NCBI GenBank assembly: GCA_038380435.1
Contig: JAWZYU010000010.1
Coordinates: 46,410,135-46,474,134, forward strand
Length of the DNA stretch: 64,000 bases
Origin: Ryuthela nishihirai
Taxonomy: Eukaryota > Arthropoda > Arachnida > Araneae > Heptathelidae
Direction: 5' to 3'
The translations under genes were made by a program, and so were the position numbers. Shown here in pieces: positions 33,640 through 44,989 of the stretch. The number at the start of each line of letters is the position of its first letter. Position 1 is the stretch's first letter. The notes under the pieces are model-generated. The model did not search any database and was not told the origin of the DNA. It saw only the letters and a program-made list of their open reading frames with translations.

Positions 33640-34465
33640 CTTGGGGTTTAATGGGCAAGGGCAACAAGGCCATATTGCGTCAAACAAAAGGTAAAATAAA
33701 CGATAAAAGACATGGATACCCGCAACCAAAAGTTAAAATATCATCACAGAAGACAAAATCGCAAATATGATAAATGGTAAAACAATAAACAACAAGTGTA
33801 TAGATAAAAGGCAAAACAATAAGAAAAATAGAAACACAGAATAGAAACATCCAGGTGTAAACTACCCGGGTTGTAGAAATAGAAGAACAAACAAAAATAA
33901 CATAAAATCAAAGTCTATTAAATTAGCCAGTAAAGCGTAAAAAGTCGAAAACTGGGATTGAAAAGAATCGTCAGATAAAAGGTGTCGAGTGTAAGGGGTT
34001 CTGACGTAAAATCTGGAAAGTTAAAATATACTCGACGTTCAAGGTTAAAAGCAATACAGTCTATTAACAAATGTTTCACGGTTAAAATGGTATCGCAAAA
34101 CTCGCACTTAGGTTCGTCGTCCGCCCGAAGAAAAGAATGAATTAGGAGTCCGTATAAACAAATGGCCTAATGCGAGCCGAGCAAGTACAACTTCCTCCTT
34201 GCGATTCCTGTGAACGCGTGACTGCCACAATTTCACAATAGTCTTGATCTCTAAACGTTTTTTACCAATCTGTTCAGACCAAGATCTCTGCCACTGTGTC
34301 CGGTGGAAATACACTGCCGGAATTTCAAATGTGGAACTGCCAGTGGAATGTTGGACAGGGGCGTAGTCGACTTGGCAGCTGCATCTACTAAGTCATTACC
34401 CTTAAACGGATGTGACTAGGCAACCAACAGAATGGTTATAGTGGATGCCAGACGATGGAGCTGCT
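33640..34465 (-). mobile_element. 3' remnant of an RNase-H-bearing LINE (I/jockey group)
   Basis: Minus-strand remnant of a second LINE lineage. Shifting frames give an RNase H end motif (WLPSHIRLKGND then DAAAK), then the 207-nt frame 34108-34314 reading FHRTQWQRSWSEQIG, then REGION EEVVLARLALGHLF, and a CxxC-type end (CEFCDTILTVKHLLIDC). This is the usual C-terminal order in I/jockey-type elements of arachnids. Downstream comes an A/T-rich 3' UTR. It is heavily decayed and has no intact RT. Confidence 0.72.
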
Positions 34466-34493
34466 GGCCTTTAAACCAGGAATGAAATTCGAA

Positions 34494-34592
34494 AGAGAAA
34501 TAACGATATTAACCGTATTTTTTAAGAGAAATAACGATATTAACCGTATTTTTTAAGAGAAATAACGATATTAACCGTAATTTTTTAAGAGA
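34494..34592. repeat. 31-bp tandem repeat, three copies
   Basis: Three consecutive units containing GAAATAACGATATTAACCGT with a 31-bp period. A diverged single relative lies at 35.84-35.88 kb, and an inverted-looking relative at 34.66-34.70 kb. Confidence 0.9.
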
Positions 34593-35080
34593 ACGGATCG
34601 GAAACAAAATGACTTTTTCTTTCTTACAAAACTGAAAACGAAATAAATAATTTTGGTTACCGGTTTTAACCGTTATCATTGCTCTTAAAAAACGAATATA
34701 GGAGAGACAAAGATATATTTCCGATAATTGAAAAGAATCAAATAATATTCTCTTATTATTGAAGGCTTATTATGGGGAACCTCTCTAAAAACATGATTCT
34801 TGCATTTTAAAATATTGGGCGACAAAAGTACATTCTATGAAAGAGCTTTTTAACATCGTAAAAACTATTGTTTGGCTTCCAGTGACACGTGAGAGTTGAA
34901 CTTGCATTTTCTGCACCAAAATTTGTACTAAGCATCCACAGAGAAAATATTAATGAAAAAAAAATTTATCGAGGATATTTTATCAATCAGATTAAACAAG
35001 TATTTATATAAATGTGCTTTTAATTCTTGCAACTTTCTTACATTCTTTGCAATTATCTTACATGTACTTAACAAAACCTC
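34593..35080. other. Spacer
   Basis: No gene or element recognised beyond the inverted relative of the 31-bp repeat. Confidence 0.4.
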
Positions 35081-35084
35081 TTGT

Positions 35085-35695
35085 TTTCTAGCCTGTCACT
35101 CCGACCCCTATTTGACCTTGATTGTGACATTGGTTCCGAAAATTTCTCTCATTTTTCAATTGTACTACTCACTAATTTTTAGCTCTCCAGCACCGATATA
35201 TCGAAATTTGAACTCGAAGGACTCATCGCATCCAAACTGTGGCATAATGTTTGAGATCTACGACTCAAACTACCCCCAGGCACCAATATTTAGCTCTCTA
35301 ACACAAGTAGATCTATATTTGGCCTTTGACCTCGAAGGACCCAGCGCATCCCAAATTTCACAACAGTTACGAGATGTATGATTCAAATTCCCTCCAGGAA
35401 CCAATAACAATTTTTAGTTCTATATCACCGGTAGATCAAAGTTTTAACTTTGACCTCTGAACCTCCCAAATCAGAAATTTTGTCACACTTCTGAGATCTG
35501 CAACCCGACACTAATTTCCACATTTCTAGCACTCGTAGATCAAAGTTTGATTTCTACGTGACCCCCGTTTGCCTTGAAGGTCAAGTCGCAGGTAAAATTT
35601 TGAATTATTCTAGAATCTATGACCCGGATTAGCCCTAGATGCAAATTTGCTGATATCTACCCATGCATCATAGTTAGAATTAGAGTGATTCCCTG
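35085..35695. repeat. Degenerate tandem repeat, 118-bp period, array 2
   Basis: Same family as positions 1-535. Unit landmarks (GA[AC]CTCGAAGGACTCATCG-type) fall at 35210 and 35328, 118 bp apart. It includes 'GGCCTTTGACCTCGAAGG' and ends with 'CATCATAGTTAGAATTA', as array 1 does. The 142-aa open frame across it is a repeat artefact. Confidence 0.75.
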
Positions 35696-36134
35696 TCAGC
35701 AGTCAGTCAGTCAATCGCTCACAATCGTCTTTATTTAATATACAAATATAAGCATTAAAGATCAGTTCGGGCTCGGGCTTAAAATAGCACAGATGATTTC
35801 GGGAATTACTGCTTTTAAACCAGGGATTATAAAACGAAACAGAAAAGAAATAACAATAATAACCGAAATTTTTAAGAGAACGAAAACGGAAACAGTACTT
35901 CGACAATTTCAAAGGGCTCGAAATAATTTAAATTTCAAAATTCAATTTTCAATTTAAATTTCAAAAATTTTTCCAAAAAATTAAGTTAAAATATAATCAA
36001 AATATAAGTCATAATTTCAACCTTTTAAACGGTCTTTAGTAATGTAAAATAAGGACCATATAGCTTTTATTACTTTTACGAATTCTCTATCTTTAAGACA
36101 AGATGAAAATGATCTATCTTTAAAACAAAATGAT
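35696..36134. other. Spacer
   Basis: AT-rich. Includes one diverged copy of the repeat seen at 34.49 kb (35810-35895). No gene. Confidence 0.4.
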
Positions 36135-36135
36135 T

Positions 36136-36487
36136 GGGCGAGGGTGGCTCAGTCGGTAGCGTTCCAGTCTCGTAATCTGCAGTTCCCAGGTTCGAGTCTC
36201 ACCTGGAACAGCGTTGAGATTTAATTCTGCAAACTCTACGCCCTGCCCTCGGTCAGTACGATACACCGATAGGCCTGGAAAGACCACCGCCCTTTGGATG
36301 GGACTTTAAACCGTAGTCCGTGTGCGGGAGAGCCATACCCTGTGCACTTTAAAGAACACGCCGGATGGCCTTGACGAGACGCTACCATCTGCCTCGCAAC
36401 AGCTGTCCAGTGGGTTCCCTCCTCCAATCTTCTCAGAGCCCTAGGGATCCTTGTGATATGGTCATTAAGACCATTCTGTGCAAAAAA
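36136..36487 (+). mobile_element. SINE1 copy 9
   Basis: Good A box (GTGGCTCAGTCGG) and B box (GGTTCGAGTCTC). The body is followed to 'GTGCAAAAAAA', where it abuts a Tc1-like element; the AACCCAACCC tail is missing. Confidence 0.88.
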
Positions 36488-36519
36488 ATTTTTTTTTTCG
36501 AAATAGCCATTTTGTAGGA

Positions 36520-37510
36520 ATGACCTCGAGACATCATTTGCCAAATGAGCTGCATTGGAGAGCTAATGGCCGGCTCGAAGCAGGACAAAGTCAGTCAGAC
36601 GTGGTACGATGGCTGAATGTGAATCCTTCTGTGGTCCATAGACTGTGGAATCGGTTTCTTAGCAAGGTTTCCGTATCTCTTGAGGTTTAGCCGAGGAAGG
36701 GCTAGAGTTGCGACCGCTGTACAAGACCGATATCTGAGATTAACAGCACGAAGGAGCAGGACGTCTACTACCTCTCAGCTACGATCCTCTCCTTCAGCAG
36801 TCACTGGGAGTGTTGTATTAGCTTCTACTGTGTGTAGAAGGTTTCATGAGGGCGATCTGTAAGCAAGAAGGCCAGTAATTTGTATACTCCTCACGTCACA
36901 TCACAGGTGAGAGTGGTTGAATTGGGCATGCACGCATGTTAGCTGGACAGAAGAGCAATGGAGGTCCGTACTCTTCATAGATGAGTCCAGATATTGCTTG
37001 CAGAGTGCATCCGGACATTGTTTGATATGGAGAGAACGAGGTACCTGCTATCATCACAGTAACGTCTGTCAAAGAGACAGTTACGGCGGAGGTAGCGTGT
37101 ATATTTGGGGTGCCATTTCCTTAGGTGGACGCACAGATCTCTATGTGTTGACGAATAGGAACCTCAATGCTCAGAGGTATAGAGATGACATCCTGGACCC
37201 TTATGTACGTCATTACGCTGGAGCAATAGGTGAAACATTCATCTTATAAGACGATAACGCTCGTCCACACAGATCTCGACTAGTGGACCTTCAAGAGGAG
37301 ACCATTATGCTTGGAGTGGCTAGCTCGATCTCCCGACCTAAATCCGACTGAGCATGTGTGGGATGCTCTAGGGAAACTTGATGCTGCCCTCAATCCGCCA
37401 CCTGAAACAAAGGGGAGCTTATTAAAGGAACAGTGGTCGTTACTCCCTACTGAGCTGATTCACAACATCATATACAGCATGGAACATCGCTGTGGTGCTG
37501 CATTGCTCTA
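36520..37510 (+). pseudogene. Tc1-like transposase (broken)
   Basis: Transposase of the Tc1/mariner DDE superfamily, which cuts and pastes its element at TA sites. The N-terminal helix-turn-helix region (NGRLEAGQSQSDVVRWLNV) is readable from 36520. A frame change leads to an Arg/Ser-rich linker (36680-36862), then the catalytic core at 36917 onward with FIDESRY (first Asp), YGGGSVYIWGAIS, a stop codon immediately before DDNARPH (second Asp), and, after another shift, SPDLNPTEHVWD (Glu). All three acidic residues are present but stops and shifts separate them. Confidence 0.9.
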
Positions 37511-37537
37511 AGGGGTGATTGCACTCCTTATTAAAGA

Positions 37538-37829
37538 TCCGCAAAATTCCCCGCCTTGCCCACAGTCAGTAGGGGACACCGATGGGCTTGGAAAGGCCGC
37601 TGTCCGTCGGATGGGACGTTAAGCCGTGACCCCGTGTGCGGGAGAGCCATAACCTGTGCACGTTAAAGAACACGCTGGACGGCCTTGACGGGAGGCTACC
37701 ATCAGTCTCCAAACAGCTGTTCCAGTGGGTCCCCTCCCCCAACCTTCTCTGAGCCTTTGGGTCCATGTGACCTGGCCATTTAGCCCATGGTGTGCAAAAA
37801 AGTGCCGCTCAGAGGTAAAACAACCCAAC
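37538..37829 (+). mobile_element. SINE1 copy 10, 5'-truncated with 12-bp TSD
   Basis: Lacks the tRNA head and begins inside the body at 'TCCGCAAAATTCC'. It is flanked by CCTTATTAAAGA on both sides (37526-37537 and 37830-37841). Its body is very close to copies 5 and 11, so it is relatively young. Confidence 0.93.
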
Positions 37830-37947
37830 CCTTATTAAAGAACTTTGCCCATTGCATTCTGACACCTCATTTTTGGACAAGTTCCTGTAAGTGTTATTTT
37901 TTGACAAAAAATATTTCTAGTGTAAAATACTTTATGCCATTCTGAAA

Positions 37948-38332
37948 GGGGCGGGGTGGCTCAGTCGGTAGCGCCAGGCTCGTAATCTGCAGTTCCCAGG
38001 TTCAAGTCCCAACTGGGTCAGCATTGAGATTTATCTCCGCAAAATTCCTCGCCCTGCCCACGGTCAGTCGGGGACATCGATGGGCTTGGAAAGACAGCCG
38101 TCCGTCGGATGGAACGTTAAGCCATCGCACCGTGTACGGGATAGCCATACCTTGTGCACGTTAAAGAACACGCTGGATGGCCTTGACGAGAGGCTACCAT
38201 CTGTCTCCAAACAGTTGTTCCAGTGGGTCCCCTTCCCCAACCTTCTCTGAGCCTTCGGGGTCCTTGTGACCTGCCCATTTAGCCCATGGTGTGCAAAAAA
38301 TTGCCGCTCAGAGGTAAAACAACCCAACCCAA
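37948..38332 (+). mobile_element. SINE1 copy 11, full length
   Basis: 385 bp, A box TGGCTCAGTCGG intact, B box with one change (GGTTCAAGTCC). Flanking GCCATTCTGAAA (37936-) and GCCATTCTAAAA (38333-) form a 12-bp target-site duplication with one mismatch. It starts just 3' of Tc1 relic 1. Confidence 0.92.
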
Positions 38333-38884
38333 GCCATTCTAAAACTAGCATTGTTATTAACGTTTCCATCAAATTTCATTAAAATCATTCATATAATTTT
38401 TCGTATCATAATTTTTCTGAGTTTTCCTTAATTTATGGAAACCAATGTATATATTCAAGCCCGGTCTAGAAAAAGGAGAGTGGGGGGGAAACCAGTCGAG
38501 CCGTAAGAAATTAAAAAGAGGGAAGAGAATAGATTTCCATTGCGATATAACATTTCTCCCTCCATTTTAGAGACCTTCATAAATTACTTGAAAAATGCCC
38601 GTTGAAACCTATAATAAACATATCCAGTTAGTAGTGTTTATATAAAAAAATTTGAGACATATGAAAGTTTTATATGTATATACAGATTCTATGTTTCGGA
38701 TTTCATTAGAAAATAAAGATAGGTTTTTAACCGTTTTTTTTTTAACTTTGGTTTACAGAAACGAAAAAAAGGATGAATCATCGTTCGGAGCAAAAACAAA
38801 TGAGATATATTTTTCGTTTTCAGTTCCTGCGTGAAACAAATATTGCAAACGATCTATTTTCTGAGAGAATTTTCAAATTTTGGT
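38333..38884. other. Spacer, possible DNA-transposon end
   Basis: 'CCCGGTCTAGAAAAAGGAGAG' followed by a G run near 38.46 kb resembles, in inverted orientation, the C-rich segment at 25.18-25.21 kb. It may be a terminus of a small DNA transposon. No gene. Confidence 0.35.
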
Positions 38885-38887
38885 GGT

Positions 38888-39267
38888 GGTTGGGTTGTTT
38901 TACCTCGGAGCGGCACTTTTTTTTAGGCAAACAATGTGCTAAATGGCCAGGACCTCGAGAAATCTGAGACCTCTAGAAAGCTGAGAGACCCACTGAATAG
39001 CTGTTGGGAGACAGATGGTAGCCTTCCGTCAAAGCCATCCAGCATGTTCTTTAACGTGCACATTGTATGGCTCTTCCGGACACGAAGCCCACGGCTTTAC
39101 ATCCCATCCGACTGACGGCAGCCTTCCCAAGCCCATCGTTGTCCTCTACGAACTGAGGGTAGGGAATTTTGCGGAGATAAATATCAACGCTGGTCCAGCT
39201 GGGACTCAACCCTGGGAACTGTAGATTACGAGACTGGCGCGCTACCGAGTGGGCCACCCCCCCCGCC
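38888..39267 (-). mobile_element. SINE1 copy 12, full length
   Basis: Minus orientation from tail (GGTTGGGTTG, 38888) to head end ('GGGCCACCCCCCCCGCC'). The body has two small deletions. B box complement is GGGACTCAACC, one change from consensus. Confidence 0.9.
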
Positions 39268-40270
39268 ACGATTTCGATGGTGGAGTGTGATGGTGGAGAG
39301 ACATTGACAGTAATGAGTTGCTATATTTAACCACCAAGGGGAGGGTTTGGAAATTCAGCTTTTTCGTTTTAAGAAAAAATTTTTTTTTTTCCTTGGGCAC
39401 TAATAAAACTTTACCGCTTAAGTTTTCCCAATCAATTAGTTTGAAATTTCCATTGTTAGAGAGTGACATAAGCGGGAAACAAAAAATTTCATTCTCTTTG
39501 AAAATGAGCCGCCCTTATTCGCCAGAGGCAATACGTTATTCTTTCAGTGTTCATCTTGGCTTCAAGTTGTTGAGACTATCCAAGAAGAGCTGTCATTCCG
39601 TTCCTCGCTTCTTCTTCCTCAGTTATGACCTTAATACAGAGGACATCTGAAAGGAATTTAGCTTCTTCGTCTAAGAGATCGCTGGAAGCTGCTACTAAAT
39701 GAGGTTCGGCATTGCAGGATTATGTGTCTTAGTTCTCGTTGCTTCGGGAATAGAAAATCCCGAAGGAATGGTAACTGCATCTATTTCTTTTTATGTTTTC
39801 GAAAAGTTTTCTGGAGTATCTAAGGCAAGTTCTGAGCAAACTCAGGCGTATATCTTAATCATAATTGTCAATAAACAACCACTGTCCTCTGAAAAATTCC
39901 TCTGTTGCTGCTAAACATATTCGAAGAAAATTACATAGACTAAGTGAAATCAGTGAATTGTTAGGTACGTTGATTCTATATTCTTTCCTCTTGGGAAATT
40001 CTTCAGTTCACTATACAATTTTTCTAACATGTTCAGCGTTATATTTTGAACAACTTCAGGTTACTAACTTTCAAAGGAGAAAAGTTTTTTTTTTGGTTTT
40101 TCGTCATCTGTCAAAATATTATGAAAACGCAACATACACACTGCTCGACACTGAAAGTGTTCCACACAGAAGGACATGTCATACAAACATGCAAATAGAA
40201 TGGAGAATGTGTGCAGTTGAGATATGCAAATGATGATAATCCGGAGCCAATGACGTGTCAAAGAGATTAA
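39268..40270. other. No supported gene
   Basis: Several short overlapping plus frames (39318-39650, 39699-39914, 39865-40233) show no domain or exon signals. One (39699) begins with a hydrophobic stretch (MRFGIAGLCVLVLVASG) that looks like a signal peptide but does not lead into a recognisable domain; kept only as a weak possibility. Confidence 0.35.
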
Positions 40271-41400
40271 TTTTTTTTCTCAAGGGATAAAAGGTGCAAG
40301 AAGGAACAGGGATGGTATTGTGTTTATGCAGGTGGAAGTCATGCAAATGGTTGAGATTACGTGGTTCCACTTGGAAATTTTTCAGCGAAAGACGAAAATG
40401 CCTAGTACATGCTGTCGGCAGATTTATCGCAATTTTGGATGCTTTTCAGATAGAAAGAATTATAGGCTTATGTGAAGCTGGATGGACTACATTTCACGTC
40501 GCTGCCCATGTTCATCAGGATGCACGAACTGTTGGACACTGTTGGCAACAGTGACAAAATGAAGGTTCTAGCGTGCGTCACAGAGGGAGTGGTGCTGTCC
40601 GACAGATGTCTGCACTACTTGATAGGCGCATTGTTCGACATGCTTGTTCGTCACCACCACAGAGAACTGCAGGCGATATTCGAGAGCGTGTGTCAGCACC
40701 ATGGACGTCCCCATAACGACCCGAACAGTAAACTGAAGGTTGCATGAGGTGCACCTGCGCTCTAGTCAACTGTTACATCGATTCCCATTGGCTGCAAACC
40801 ATCGCAGTGTTCGTCTGGCTTGGTGCCAAAGTCGAGCGAACTGGGGTATTGAATGGAACACTCTTGTGTTTAGTGATGAATCCCGTTTTTGTCTGGGTGT
40901 TGACGATCAATGGGTCCGTGTATGGCAACAACCTGGCGAGAGGACGGATCCAACTTTTGTTTGCGACCAGCACACCGCCCATCAGCCATGCATATGGGGT
41001 GCTATTAGATATGACAGCAGGTCTCCTCTTGAAGTCCGATTCGTTACCGTTCCTGGGAGGTATGCAACAGCCCATTTTCCAGCATGAGAACGCCCGTGTA
41101 CACACTTCTAGGGTCCCCAGATAATGTTTGCAACATGTTCAAGTATTGCCATGGCTAGCACAATCTTCAGATTTATCCCCAATAGAAAATCTGTGGGACC
41201 ACATTGGATGTCGTGTGCAATCCTCTCACCAGCCTGCACGTAATCTCGATGAATTATGGAAGAATGTCAACGCTGCTTTTTGTGCAATTCCTCAGGACCC
41301 TATCCGTCGATTGTATGACTCCATACCGCGCCGTATTGCCGTTCACGGCGGTGCAACCACCTGCTGAGGCAGTCACATTGTGCTGCATTATTTCATCTTC
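40270..41400 (+). mobile_element. Tc1-like DNA transposon relic 2
   Basis: A second Tc1-like lineage, different from relics 1 and 3. Coding remnants run from about 40370 to 41367. No clear terminal repeats, although a perfect hairpin lies just downstream (41516-41553). Confidence 0.78.
40430..41367 (+). pseudogene. Tc1-like transposase (broken)
   Basis: N-terminal DNA-binding region (IERIIGLCEAGWT, then VAAHVHQDARTVGHCWQQ) at 40440-40554. Catalytic core at 40740 onward: FSDESRFCLGVDDQWVRVW (first Asp), then PCIWGAIRYDSRSPL, then HENARVHTSRV where the usual second Asp pair is changed (ENAR), then SSDLSPIENLWDHIG (Glu). Frame shifts fall near 40560, 40740 and 41080. It is a non-functional relic. 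Confidence 0.88.
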
Positions 41401-42222
41401 TAACCTTTGTAAGTGGCTGCAAATTATATCATGGTATGCCAATATGTATTGCTATGTGTGTACTACATTTCACCCCCATCACCTTACTCCTTATGGGTGG
41501 GGCAATTTCACTGTCGTGCAGTGTATATATATATATAAGCATATACACTGCACTATAGCTCAATTTACACGATGTCCGTTTTTTGACGGTAAAAAAATCT
41601 GAAACTAATTTCGATTTACAAGGTGAAGAAAATGTTACCAGTTTCGTTTTGCACGATAATAGACTCAGTTTTACACGTACGGATTTCAATTTTTTTATTT
41701 ATATAGATATAATACATATTGTGAAGTCGCAGTGTCATAATGTCAAGGGAGAAGAGACTATTAAAATCTTCCCAAAAAAATCATTTGAATGGTTTTAGTT
41801 GATAACATTTATTTTCAAGAAAAATTAGATAATAGTAAATTCTACACTAATAAAATCGTTATATGTAATAAGTTATATTAATTATTCTTTCGATAAAATT
41901 GTTTCTTACCATTTCAATATAGTCTATATCGCGACATCTTAATGAAATAGAACCTGGTTTCGATCGGCAGCAAAATTTGGCTTTTCTAGGCTAAACTCTT
42001 TCAGGTCAATAAACACTGAGCTTTATCTCATTTTTAGGAGCAAGTTTAACTTTTTATAGTCTAAATACAGCTGATTCATAAGTATACTATTTCATAAAAT
42101 ATCACAAAATATTAATTTTCTAAAATAAAGCATTAAGTATTTTTATAAATGCTCAATTTCTAATTCATATTCTGTTCATAAATAATCTTCTTTCAAATTT
42201 CGTCTTCAAATTCAATAGTGCA
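41401..42222. other. AT-rich stretch with hairpin
   Basis: A perfect hairpin lies at 41516-41528/41541-41553 (13-bp arms around a TA-rich loop). No gene. Confidence 0.45.
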
Positions 42223-42438
42223 CAGTCACTCAAAAAAATATCCGAACACTATAGTTAATTACAGAATTCTGAAAAAAATATCTAGCAACGATTTTTTTTT
42301 AGAAATTAGTGATCTGGCAACCTTCGTGTACTGTACATAAAGGTTGCCAGATCACTAATTTCTAAAAAAATCGTTGCCATGTATTTTTTTCTGAATTCTG
42401 TAATCAACCATAGTGTTCGAATATTTTTTGAGCGACTG
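42223..42438. mobile_element. Foldback MITE, ~216 bp
   Basis: Nearly the whole element is one inverted repeat. The left arm begins CAGTCACTCAAAAAAATATC and the right arm ends with the complement, GAGCGACTG. TA follows on the right; the left TA has become CA. The centre is a short unpaired segment. It shares its terminal repeat with the element at 55194, so both probably used the same Tc1/mariner-type transposase. Confidence 0.88.
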
Positions 42439-42919
42439 TAACGATATTTATCAGAGAAATTATTTCCTCAAAATGGTTGGGCGTGGGCTCGAAAGAGTGA
42501 ACCTGAATACATCTTTAATAACTATAAGCACGTATAAGATATATAAAAGGCGGAAAGAAATATATGAAAAATTAATCTAAACTTATCTGAATTACTGGAA
42601 ATAAAGCACAAACTAATGTTTTCATTAATGCTTATTATTACTGCCTAACGTAAATTGGAGATAAATATGTATAAATATAATTTCCACGTTTGTTTTATTA
42701 ACAATATGGATTTTGTTTGTAACCTATCCTTCTTCTATCCCATAAGGTGCTATTCTCGATTTTGAAGGTGATTTTCCGAAACCTATATACCGTGTTAATC
42801 GCGGGTTGGGTGTATATTAATACTACCATACCTACTCTTACACGGGACCTAGTTTAGTTCTAATGATTGTTATTATTACGGATTATTATTATTCGGATAG
42901 CAAAAATGATCCGGACAAG
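42439..42919. other. Spacer
   Basis: AT-rich, nothing recognised. Confidence 0.4.
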
Positions 42920-43241
42920 GTTCCGATTGTTTAATCTCTGTGCGACACTTTTTGTTGTGCACAATGGGCAGGTCACAAATACCTAACAGGCTCAGAGAAG
43001 GGTTGGGGAAGGGGACCCACTAGACAGCTGTTAGGACACAAATTGAAGTGTATAATAATACGTGCACAAGGTATGGCTCTCCCGCACGGTGGCCTTTCTA
43101 AGCCCATCGTATCATCTTTTTTCTCTAGGGCAGGATGATGGTTTCGTGGGAATAAATCGTAATGTTGGCGCATGTGGGACTCGAACATGAGAACTGCATA
43201 TTACGATCCCGGCGCTCTACCAGTTGAGCTAAACTCCGCCC
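42920..43241 (-). mobile_element. SINE1 copy 13
   Basis: Minus orientation, from a degraded tail (about 42920) to the tRNA head ('GAGCTAAACTCCGCCC'). Body deletions shorten it to about 320 bp. Confidence 0.85.
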
Positions 43242-43334
43242 TAGTCGGGACGAGTCTATCATGATTCTGAATTTCAAACAATTCCAATTAATATTAAAAA
43301 ATATTTTTTAAAGTTACGTTGCATCGAAATAGTT

Positions 43335-43497
43335 TTACACTTGGCGATTGTTCAAAGGGAATTGGGCTCGATTCCCATCTAAAGAAGTGTTTTTTTATGT
43401 TGTCATTTTTCTGAGGTGTAGTTTTCCTCATAGAACTTCTCTATGACGTATTATACTGACAGACTTCTCGGCAAGCAGCTGCTAGAAGGCAAATTTA
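43335..43497 (+). mobile_element. SINE2 copy c, degraded
   Basis: B-box region GGGCTCGATTCCC, body 'TTTTCTGAGG', 'TACTGACAGACTTC', 'GCAAGCAGCTGCTAGAAGG'. A box not recognisable. Confidence 0.65.
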
Positions 43498-43794
43498 GAT
43501 TTTTTTTAATGTGATTAAGTCTGATGTTTAATTGATGTGCACAAGGTATATTAGTCCTCAATCCATTTGTTTCGGATATATAAGTTAATTTACAAATTTT
43601 CTGTACAAAGATCAACCCCAAATGAGAAAACAATTAAGCTACATTTTCAAAAATCTTTCATTCCACTAACTTTGGAGTGTAAAACAAATGAATTTCGGGA
43701 AAAATATAATAGTAAAATAGGAAAATATGTTTTTTTTTACAATTTTTTTTAATAGTATATTTGAAAGAAAAAAAAAACGCCGAAAATAATTGCG
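43498..43794. other. Spacer
   Basis: AT-rich, nothing recognised. Confidence 0.4.
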
Positions 43795-43920
43795 AAGCTG
43801 CTAACAGCTGTACAGTGGGTTCCCTCCTCCAATCTTTCTTCCAGTCTTCGGGGTCCTTGTGATCTGGCCATTTAGTTCATTGTGTGTAAAAAAATTGCCG
43901 CTCAGAGGTAAAACCACCCA
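43795..43920 (+). mobile_element. SINE1 copy 14, 3' fragment
   Basis: Only the last ~125 bp of the body plus the terminal AGAGGTAAAACCACCCA; 5'-truncated. Confidence 0.85.
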
Positions 43921-44985
43921 AGAAAATGTAATTTTGTTTTTGGCTTTTGATACAAAAACAAATAAAGGAAAAATAAAGTTATTCTCTTCAGATTTAATTG
44001 CGACATTACGATTAGATTATAACATTACTTTAGAAATTAACGGTTAATGACCCACTTAACAGTGGCGAAAAAAAAAGTAATATGTCCTTGTTTGTAATAC
44101 CGGCCACTTTAATGTTTCGTTTAGGACAACCCACATATCAAAGAGAATCATCGAAGCTATTGTCAGAAGTAAATTACTTGTGAAAGTGAACGAAACTTTC
44201 ACATTTATTACACTAATTATGTGGTAATCTCATTTTCGTGTATCGACCCTTAGACAACTGAAGTACTTCATTACAAAAGGGTGCGAGTTTAGAATAAATT
44301 TGTGTGAAAAGTAGGGTGATTAATTCTCTGCTTATTCGCTAACTGTTTCAAAGGCTTTAGTTTATTCTGTTTTTTTCCTCTCTGAATAGTCTTCAGTCTT
44401 TATGCTGGTTAATCTAATAACTGAAACTTTGTTTCCACAGATATTTCGAACAAAATGCTTTTTTATTGTCAAACTCATAGTTGGTAAATCACGAGTCTAA
44501 ATCTCCAAGTCTGTAATTTTCTTCGGAAGGTCTCTTTAGTGTTGTCACTACTTTTTCCCCCCTTAGATAACGCCTTCAAGTGGTCCACTTACATTAAACA
44601 CTGCATCGAAGTGCTGATTTGTTAAACAGGAGGTAGGACATGATGTTCCATCTGTCACAAAAATTTTCCATGCTGATATTTAAGCATTTCTTTTTGCACG
44701 TGAAATGTTTCTAATGATGTTGTTTTGCGCGAAGTTTTATTGAGTAGTGATTTCACAAACAAAGGGGCATTCAAAAACTCAAGTAATGGAACGCATACTC
44801 AACTCGAAGAGCCTAGATTGGTTTTTCGATCACAGAAAATAAGAGGATTTATTGTTTTTTATTTTGTCAAATAGGTCCAGCGTCTCAAAGTGTCGAACCT
44901 CACAACCTTAAATCGGAAGTATAATTTTTATCTTATATAAAATTACTTGATAATTTTTTTACGCTGAATAGCTGTAGTTCCTTTC
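43921..44985. other. Spacer
   Basis: Nothing recognised; AT-rich. Confidence 0.4.
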
Positions 44986-44989
44986 CATA

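Larger units (their letters stand above)
36500..37945 (+). mobile_element. Tc1-like DNA transposon relic 1, with SINE1 inserted
   Basis: Transposase remnants at 36500-37510 are followed by 3' non-coding sequence that is split by SINE1 copy 10 (37538-37829) and resumes to about 37945 ('GACAAGTTCCTGTAAGTGTT'). Terminal inverted repeats were not identified. The left end abuts SINE1 copy 9. Confidence 0.85.

Noticed and set aside
34953..35381. 142-codon plus-strand frame
   Set aside because: Its 3' half is the 118-bp tandem repeat; no domain and no conserved counterpart in array 1.
39699..39914. Signal-peptide-like start MRFGIAGLCVLVLVASG on the plus strand
   Set aside because: The hydrophobic start looks suggestive, but the following residues show no domain, no cysteine pattern and no convincing donor; kept only as a note in the region entry.
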